From NCBI GenBank assembly GCA_042408925.1, contig JBHOQO010000031.1, positions 1 to 32,905 of the forward strand: 32,905 bases of DNA. Reading direction: 5' to 3'. Each line of letters begins with the position of its first letter. Position 1 is the first letter of the stretch. Source of the DNA: BPIH01 sp042408925 (lineage in GTDB: Bacteria; Chloroflexota; Limnocylindria; Limnocylindrales; CSP1-4). The translations under genes and the position numbers were made by a program. The notes below the pieces were generated by a model that made no database searches, was not told the DNA's origin, and saw only the letters and a program-made list of their open reading frames with translations. Positions 24,410 through 29,563 of this stretch are shown piece after piece.

Positions 24410-25074
24410 GCCGGCGAGCCTCCGGTGCCGACGGGCCGCTGCTCGACGAGGGTCTCGGGGTCGGCGACGTACACGTACCGACGGTCGCAGCTCGGGCAGA
24501 CGAGCTCGGCGGCGTCGGCGGGTTCGGCGGCGGCCGGGGCACCCGTCGCCGGGTCGACGAGCCGCCGACCACAGGCGCAGACCCAGCCGAGCCGGCGGGC
24601 CGGGTTGCCGACGACGAGGGCGTGGTCGGGGACGTCCCGGGTCACCACCGCCCCGGCGCCGACCATGGCGAAGCGGCCGACCTCGACGCCGGCGACGACG
24701 ACGGCCCCGGCCCCGACCGACGCCCCGGTCCGAAGGGTAATCGGCGAAACCTCCCAGTCGGCGGCCCGGGCGAGCTCCCCGGTCGTGGTGATCGCCCGCG
24801 GATAGCGGTCGTTCGTGAGGATCGCGTTCGGGCCGATGAAGACGCCGTCCTCGACGGTGACCCCGTGGTAGACGAGGGCCGCGTTCTGGATCTTCACCCG
24901 GTCGCCGATCCGGACGGCCTCGTCGATGAAGGCGTCCCGACCGACGATGCATTCGGCCCCGATCCGGGCGCCGCGGCGGACCTGGGCCCGGTGCCAGATC
25001 GCCGTTCCGGGGCCGACCTCGACGTCGGCCTCGAGGTCCGCGGTCGGATGGACGCGGGCGGATGGGTCGATCAC
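24406..25074 (-). CDS. Left-handed beta-helix N-acetyltransferase with C-terminal zinc ribbon (WlbB/WbpD-like)
   Basis: A 222-residue hexapeptide-repeat acyltransferase. Repeats run from about 3 to 158, for example VEVGPGTAIWHRAQVRRGAR, GVTVEDGVFIGPNAIL and GAGAVVVAGVEVGRFAMVGA. NDRYPRA fits the WlbB/WbpD type that acetylates the 3-amino group of UDP-GlcNAc(3NH2)A using acetyl-CoA. After VVGNPARRLGW comes a four-Cys unit, CAC at 166-168 and CPSC at 193-196, which looks like a zinc ribbon. The GTG at 25074 is the first gene of the long operon. A TATACT box lies about 130 bases upstream, leaving a structured leader. Confidence 0.9.
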   Translation of the reverse strand: MIDPSARVHPTADLEADVEVGPGTAIWHRAQVRRGARIGAECIVGRDAFIDEAVRIGDRVKIQNAALVYHGVTVEDGVFIGPNAILTNDRYPRAITTTGELARAADWEVSPITLRTGASVGAGAVVVAGVEVGRFAMVGAGAVVTRDVPDHALVVGNPARRLGWVCACGRRLVDPATGAPAAAEPADAAELVCPSCDRRYVYVADPETLVEQRPVGTGGSPA

Positions 25075-25209
25075 GGAGTTCGTTCGTGCTCCTGCTCGGT
25101 CGCCCGGTGGTCGGGCGCGTGGTCGCTGCGGTCGCGGTCGGGGCGGGTGCGCCCCTGGGCGCGGGATGGACCGTCGGTTCCGGGCGGCGGCCCGACTCCG
25201 GCGAGTATA
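25075..25209 (-). promoter_or_regulatory. Promoter and structured leader of the nine-gene glycan operon
   Basis: TATACT (25209-25204 on the minus strand) is the best -10 match near the operon head; no good -35 is seen at 17 bases. The transcript would carry a leader of about 120 bases with two hairpins: GCGCCC/GGGCGC (25149-25162) and GCCCG/CGGGC with a 5-base loop (25102-25116). Their role is unknown. Confidence 0.45.
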
Positions 25210-25221
25210 GCCGCGGCAGCC

Positions 25222-25830
25222 TCAGCCGCCGGCTGGTCGGCCCCGGCGCCGACGGGGACCGAGGAGCCGGAGGACGACGAGGGTCGCCGCGATGACGAGG
25301 GCGCCGCGCCAGTCGAGGAGGACCCGTCCCGAGCCCTCGACGGACCGGGCAACGACGACACCGGCGAGGCTCTGGGGGCCGAGGCTGACCCGGTTCGCGA
25401 CGAGGGTTCGGACCCCCGCCTGCTCGACGTGGACCGCGCCGGCGAGGACAGTCCGGGCGAACCCCTGCCGGACCTCGACTGCCCGGGCGACGGCACCGCC
25501 GAGCGAGCCCATCCGCACCGAGACGCGCTCGGCCCGGGCGAACCCGACGGCGCCCTTGTCGACGGCGACCTGCCCCGCCTCGGCCCGGCCGACGGCCCCG
25601 AACTCGACGGCGACGTGCTCGGCGCGGACCTCGGAGACGGCCTCACCGACGAGCCGGCGCGGTTCGGCGGGGGCCGCCGCCCCGGTCGGTGGCCGTCCGG
25701 CCTCGCCCGTCGGCGGGGCACCCTCCGATCCGGCGGGGCGCCGTCGCGGACGGCCCGGACGGCGGGTCGGCTCCGGTGCGGAGTCGGGGGGCTCGGGACT
25801 CTGGTTCGGAACGGACTCGGGATCGTTCAT
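25222..25830 (-). CDS. Unrecognised membrane-anchored protein with 15-residue solenoid-like repeats
   Basis: The 202-residue product starts at an ATG with GAGG six bases upstream. Residues 1-60 are rich in Pro, Arg and Glu and probably disordered. Residues 68-166 contain about seven repeats of 14-15 residues on the pattern AxAxxVxVxxGxVGx, for example AEAGQVAVDKGAVGF, ARAERVSVRMGSLGG and AVARAVEVRQGFART. Such a pattern suggests a short beta-solenoid. A single hydrophobic helix (176-190, ALVIAATLVVLRLL) and a basic tail RRRRGR follow, so the repeats should lie outside with the tail in the cytoplasm, or the protein is tail-anchored. I recognise no family; bactofilin-like polymerisation is only a thought. 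It is divergent from the DUF3048 gene. Confidence 0.7.
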   Translation of the reverse strand: MNDPESVPNQSPEPPDSAPEPTRRPGRPRRRPAGSEGAPPTGEAGRPPTGAAAPAEPRRLVGEAVSEVRAEHVAVEFGAVGRAEAGQVAVDKGAVGFARAERVSVRMGSLGGAVARAVEVRQGFARTVLAGAVHVEQAGVRTLVANRVSLGPQSLAGVVVARSVEGSGRVLLDWRGALVIAATLVVLRLLGPRRRRGRPAGG

Positions 25831-25945
25831 CGCTCGCCTCGTCATCCCTCGAGCGGTCGTCGTCGACGGTCGCGTCGGTACCGAGGGTACCGCTCCGGCC
25901 GACGGCGCGTCGACGGTCGCCGGTCGGCGGCCACCGACCCGGCCG

Positions 25946-25974
25946 TCGACGGCTCGCCCGGCGTCGGCTACCCT
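25946..25974 (+). promoter_or_regulatory. Candidate sigma-70-type promoter for the DUF3048 gene
   Basis: TCGACG (25946-25951), a 17-base spacer and TACCCT (25969-25974) lie in the 215-base divergent gap 25831-26045. Transcription would begin only a few bases before the ATG at 25987. The gap also holds a GGTACC-GAG-GGTACC hairpin (25877-25891) and three copies of GTCGACGG (25862, 25909, 25945), the last overlapping the -35. Confidence 0.4.
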
Positions 25975-25986
25975 TGGGCGCCGACG

Positions 25987-26049
25987 ATGGACGATCGGCC
26001 GACGCGCGCCCGCGACGCTGCGACGACCGGGGTCGGCGCCGTCCGGTGA
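25987..26049 (+). CDS. Possible 20-codon leader ORF coupled to the DUF3048 gene
   Basis: An ATG at 25987, just downstream of the candidate promoter, opens a 20-codon frame starting MDDRPTRARD. Its TGA overlaps the GTG start of the DUF3048 gene as GTGA. The main gene has no clear ribosome binding site, so translation could enter through this mini-ORF. No sequence family is recognisable and chance occurrence is possible. Confidence 0.3.
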   Translation: MDDRPTRARDAATTGVGAVR

Positions 26050-27293
26050 GGCGCGCCCGGCTCGCCGGCCTCGGCATCGTCTTCGGCGTCGCGGTCCTCG
26101 GCGCTCTGTTCGCCGCACCGCTCCTGGCCGGCCGCCCGTTGGGCGACCTGGAGGGGCTCGTTGCGGGGCTCGGCCGGGCGGCGGCGGGTTCGCCCCCGGG
26201 GAGCACCGCCGAACCGTTCGCGGGGCCGTCCGCCGCACCGACGCCGACGTCCGCCCCCACCCCGAGCCCCACACCGTCGCCGAGCCCCACCCCCGTTCCG
26301 ACCCCCACCCCGACCCCCACGCCGGTCCTCGTCCCCGACCCGCTGACCGGCCGCCTCGTCGACCCGGCCCTCGCCGCACGCCATCCGATCGCCGTCATGG
26401 TCGACGATCTCCGGCCGGCCCGCCCCCAGTCCGGGTTCAGCGACGCCTCGATCGTCTGGCAGGCGCCGGCCGAGGGCGGCATCCCCCGCTACATGCTCGT
26501 CTTCGGAGCAGGCGACCCGCCGGCCGTCGGACCGGTCCGCAGCGCCCGTCACTACTTCGTCGCCTGGGCCGCCGAGTGGCAGGCCGTCTACGTCCACGTC
26601 GGCGGCTCGCCTCAGGCCCTCGATCTCCTTCGCCGCTCGGGACGGGGCCAGCTCGTCTACGACGCCGACGAGTTCCGGTACGGCGGCCGCTACCTGTGGC
26701 GGATCGACGAGCGGGCAGCGCCCCACAACGTCTACACCGACGGCGAGCACCTCCGCGCCCTGGCGAAGGTCGTCGGGGCGAAGGATGCGCCGCTCGAGCC
26801 GGTCTGGGTCTTCCGCCCGGACGCGCCGATCACCGAGCGGCCGGTGGGGGGCACCATCGAGGTTCCCTACCCCGCGAACGACATCCGGTACGCGTATGAC
26901 CGCCTGACGAACACGTACCGCCGCTCGGTGACCGGCGAGAAGAAGCAGGTCGATGCAGCGACCGGCGAGGCCGTGGCGCCGAAGAACGTCGTCGTCTTGT
27001 TCGTTCGGTTCGCGCCCCTCAACGACGGCTCGAACAAGCACCGCCTCGAGGCCCAGGTCACCGGATCCGGCGTCGCCTACGTCGCCACGAACGGGACGGT
27101 GACGAAGGGAACGTGGCGGAAGCGGGCGATCGACGCCCCGACCGAGCTCCTCGACCGCCGCGGGCGGCCGATCCCCCTCACCGTCGGCCAGACCTTCATC
27201 CAGGTCGTCCCCACCGGGACACGGGTTCGGTTCGTCGAGGGCGAGCCGGCGCCGCCCCAGCCGCGGATCCCCGGGAGCGCGACGCCGGCCTGA
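26046..27293 (+). CDS. DUF3048 domain-containing exported protein (YerB-like)
   Basis: A 415-residue protein with an N-terminal hydrophobic segment (about 6-29, LAGLGIVFGVAVLGALFAAP) and no lipobox Cys, so probably membrane-anchored and facing outward. A Pro/Thr/Ser linker (about 60-95, coded at 26230-26330) follows. The DUF3048 region starts near PIAVMVDDLRPARPQSGFSD, with IVWQAPAEGGIPRYMLVF, VGPVRSARHYFV, NVYTDGEHLRAL and the second half DIRYAYDRLTNTYRRS, KNVVVLFVRF, GTWRKRAIDAPTELLDRRG. The family is found in Firmicutes and Chloroflexota; its biochemical role is not established. The GTG at 26046 is chosen because it precedes the signal anchor and overlaps the mini-ORF. Confidence 0.88.
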   Translation: MRRARLAGLGIVFGVAVLGALFAAPLLAGRPLGDLEGLVAGLGRAAAGSPPGSTAEPFAGPSAAPTPTSAPTPSPTPSPSPTPVPTPTPTPTPVLVPDPLTGRLVDPALAARHPIAVMVDDLRPARPQSGFSDASIVWQAPAEGGIPRYMLVFGAGDPPAVGPVRSARHYFVAWAAEWQAVYVHVGGSPQALDLLRRSGRGQLVYDADEFRYGGRYLWRIDERAAPHNVYTDGEHLRALAKVVGAKDAPLEPVWVFRPDAPITERPVGGTIEVPYPANDIRYAYDRLTNTYRRSVTGEKKQVDAATGEAVAPKNVVVLFVRFAPLNDGSNKHRLEAQVTGSGVAYVATNGTVTKGTWRKRAIDAPTELLDRRGRPIPLTVGQTFIQVVPTGTRVRFVEGEPAPPQPRIPGSATPA

Positions 27294-27305
27294 GCCCGAG
27301 CCGGT

Positions 27306-27328
27306 CCGGCCGCGGCGGTTCCGGCCGG
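27306..27328. terminator. Bidirectional hairpin between convergent genes
   Basis: CCGGCCG (27306-27312) and CGGCCGG (27322-27328) form a perfect 7-bp stem with a 9-base loop in the 39-base gap between two convergent genes. There is no T-run on either side, but position and symmetry suit a shared terminator in a GC-rich genome. Confidence 0.5.
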
Positions 27329-27332
27329 GCCC

Positions 27333-28076
27333 TCAGCGCCGACGCCGGAGCTCCTCCCAGCGGAGCTGGAGGACGACGAGGAGCGCCTCGGCGACGATCC
27401 GACGGCTCATCTTCGAGCGCCCGACCCGGCGGTCGCGGAAGACGATCGGGCGCTCGACGATCCGGGCCCCGAGCCGATCGGCCCGGTACGTCATCTCGAT
27501 CTGGAAGACGTAGCCGCCGGAATGGATGCCCTCGAAGGGGATCGCGGCGAGGGTCGCCGCCCGCCAGGCCTTGAAGCCGCCGGTGAGGTCGTGCGGTCCG
27601 AGGCCGAGGACCGTCCGCGCGAAGAGGCTGCCGCCGCGGGAGACGAGGCGCCGTCCCAGGCCCCAGTCCTCGACCCGGCCGCCGGCGGCGTACCGGGAAC
27701 CGATGACGAGGTCCGCCTCGCCGGCCTCGATCGGCTCGACGAGCGCCGGCAGGAGCGCCGGGTCGTGGGAGAAGTCGGCGTCCATCTGGCAGACGATCCG
27801 GGCCCCGCCGGCGAGGGCGACCCGGAAGCCGTCGAGGTAGGCCCGCCCGAGGCCCGCCTTCCCGGGGCGATGTCGAACCCGGATCCGCGGGTCGGCGGCG
27901 GCGAGCTCGTCGGCGAGGCGGCCGGTCCCGTCCGGCGAGTTGTCGTCGACGACGAGGAGCGTCGCTGCGGGAAGGACACCGAGGATCGCCCGGCTGATGG
28001 CCGGCAGGTTCTCGGCTTCGTTGTATGTCGGGAGGACGACCCAGACGTCCGCCCCGGGTCCCGATCCGGTCGGCAT
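27333..28076 (-). CDS. GT2 glycosyltransferase, polyprenol-phosphate mannosyltransferase-like
   Basis: A 247-residue GT-A enzyme of the DPM1/Ppm1 type, moving mannose or a related hexose from GDP- or UDP-sugar onto polyprenol phosphate. It shows VWVVLPTYNEAENLPAISRA (11-30), LLVVDDNSPDGTGRLAD (40-56), GKAGLGRAYLDGFRVAL (72-88), the metal-binding QMDADFSHDP (about 97-106), DLVIGSRY and DLTGGFKAWR, ending at RWEELRRRR with no C-terminal membrane domain. A lipid-linked sugar donor could feed protein or polysaccharide glycosylation. The ATG at 28076 has a TAGACT box only seven bases upstream. Confidence 0.9.
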   Translation of the reverse strand: MPTGSGPGADVWVVLPTYNEAENLPAISRAILGVLPAATLLVVDDNSPDGTGRLADELAAADPRIRVRHRPGKAGLGRAYLDGFRVALAGGARIVCQMDADFSHDPALLPALVEPIEAGEADLVIGSRYAAGGRVEDWGLGRRLVSRGGSLFARTVLGLGPHDLTGGFKAWRAATLAAIPFEGIHSGGYVFQIEMTYRADRLGARIVERPIVFRDRRVGRSKMSRRIVAEALLVVLQLRWEELRRRR

Positions 28077-28082
28077 CGCCCC

Positions 28083-28088
28083 AGTCTA
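28083..28088 (-). promoter_or_regulatory. Candidate -10 box giving a leaderless GT2 transcript
   Basis: TAGACT on the minus strand ends seven bases before the ATG of the GT2 gene, so transcription would start at or next to the start codon. No ribosome binding site precedes this ATG, which agrees with a leaderless mRNA. Confidence 0.4.
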
Positions 28089-28135
28089 CGCGGCCGCACC
28101 GGCCCGGGGCCCGATCTTCGGCCGAACGACGGCCG

Positions 28136-29383
28136 TCACGGGACCGCGGCGAAGACCGCGTTCGCCACGTCGTACCCGACGACCCCGGTCGAGCCCAGGA
28201 TCGTGATCGAGGCGGGGTTGAGACGGGCGAGCTCGGCCGCCGTCGCCGCCGGGACCGTATCGCGGGTCACCAAGAGCAAGGGGCCGCCGACCCGGCCGGC
28301 GAGGGCGGCCCCGGCGAGGGCGTCGGGGAAGTTCAGGCCGGTGGCGACAAAGACCGGGACGCCGGGGCCGTAGTTCGCGGCCGAGATGGCGGCGGCGGTC
28401 GCGTAGCGGTCGGATCCGGCGAGGCGGGTGAAGGCGTCGGAATCCGGGTCGGAGGTCTTCGGTCGAAGGGCGTCGAACTCACCGGCCTCGATCCGCCCGA
28501 TCAACGCCGTCATCCAGGCGACCATCTGCGGGTCGCGGTATTCGTCGATGTCGTAGTTCGCGTTCCGCCAGATGTGGAAGGCGATCCCCGCGGCGCCCAG
28601 ATACCGGTAGCCCTCGACGACCTGGCGGGTCAGCTGATCTTGGGTCGGGCGCTGCTTCTTGTGGGTCGCGGGCTTCGTGTACTTGTGGGTCTGGACCATC
28701 AGGTAGATCGGGGTGCCGGGCGTACGCGCCTCGACGACGCTCCGGACGAGGGGGAAGTTCGTCGCTGCCCCGGTCAGGTAGATCGAGTTCCGCCCGTCGG
28801 TCGTCTCGACCGGATACCAGTCGACCATGACGATGTCGGCCATCCCGGCGGTGTACGGGTTCTTGCTCGTCCCGAAGTTCGGGGTGTCGCCGAAGAGGGC
28901 GACGACCGGGCGGGTCGGGTCGGCGGCCTTGAGCGCCGCGTAGAGGGAGCGGATCTCGGCGGCGTCGATCCCGTTCCAGGACGGCTCCTTCACCGACAGG
29001 TATCCGGCGGTCGCGGCATAGCCCTTGACCTTGCTGACCCAGGATGCGATCCGCGACGGATAGACGCGCCCCGTGGCGTAGTCGACGGTTTCGGAGAAGT
29101 ACCAGAAGATCTTGAGCCCGCAGTGCTCGGCCGCGGAGACGAAGCTCCCGATGTCGGTGGCGCTGACGACGCCCTTGATGATGTGGGTGGCGCCGGTCGT
29201 GCAGATGCCGTTTCGGTTCGCGAGGAGGTCGGCGGCCGGGACCTCCTGGAGGATCGTCGGCGTCGAGGCGACGACGGCCCGGGCGGCGGGCGCATCCATG
29301 CCGGACGCGACCGTGGTGAGGGCCAGCGCCAGGCCGGCGACGGGAAGGAGGAGGCGGACGATCGGGCGGTCTCGGTGGATCAC
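28136..29383 (-). CDS. Exported protein with a barrel-like catalytic-type domain and a C-terminal CWB2 repeat
   Basis: The 415-residue product has a signal peptide (about 1-36, LLLPVAGLALALTTVASG, cut near AARA). Residues 45-310 look like a TIM-barrel glycosidase or a related fold: GLKIFWYFSETVDY, GYLSVKEPSWNG, PVVALFGDTPNFG, IVMVDWYPVET, PIYLMVQTHKY and AGIAFHIWRNANYD. No named family is certain. Residues 325-415 are one CWB2 (PF04122) unit: RLAGSDRYATAAAISAA, VFVATGLNFPDALAGAALAG, GPLLLVTRDTVPAA, SITILGSTGVVG. CWB2 units attach proteins to anionic wall polymers. The GTG at 29383 gives a proper signal peptide. The leader upstream holds a strong inverted repeat. Confidence 0.85.
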   Translation of the reverse strand: MIHRDRPIVRLLLPVAGLALALTTVASGMDAPAARAVVASTPTILQEVPAADLLANRNGICTTGATHIIKGVVSATDIGSFVSAAEHCGLKIFWYFSETVDYATGRVYPSRIASWVSKVKGYAATAGYLSVKEPSWNGIDAAEIRSLYAALKAADPTRPVVALFGDTPNFGTSKNPYTAGMADIVMVDWYPVETTDGRNSIYLTGAATNFPLVRSVVEARTPGTPIYLMVQTHKYTKPATHKKQRPTQDQLTRQVVEGYRYLGAAGIAFHIWRNANYDIDEYRDPQMVAWMTALIGRIEAGEFDALRPKTSDPDSDAFTRLAGSDRYATAAAISAANYGPGVPVFVATGLNFPDALAGAALAGRVGGPLLLVTRDTVPAATAAELARLNPASITILGSTGVVGYDVANAVFAAVP

Positions 29384-29430
29384 GGGCGGGCGGTCGCTCT
29401 CGGCATGGATCGGTGAGGTGGCGAGGCGAT

Positions 29431-29468
29431 GATCGCCCAGGGCGCCGACCCTGACCAGCCGGGCGATC
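29431..29468 (-). other. Inverted repeat in the leader of a CWB2 protein gene
   Basis: GATCGCCC (29431-29438) and GGGCGATC (29461-29468) are perfect 8-base inverted arms 22 bases apart. Inside, AGGG/CCCT (29439-29442 and 29449-29452) can extend the stem with a 6-base loop and an 8-base bulge. It lies about 48 bases before the GTG start, in the 180-base gap 29384-29563, so it could be an mRNA structure or a dimeric operator. Confidence 0.5.
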
Positions 29469-29563
29469 CTCCCAGAGGCGTGCCGCCACGAGTACCGGCC
29501 GGGCTCCCCCGCGCGGTGGAGTCGGGCGCCGGCGACCGGGCGGGCGACCGGACTGGGGGCTGA

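Noticed and set aside
26230..26330. Pro/Thr/Ser-coding repetitive tract as a mobile or CRISPR-like repeat
   Set aside because: It is an ordinary low-complexity linker inside the DUF3048 gene; units are a few bases long, with no spacers.
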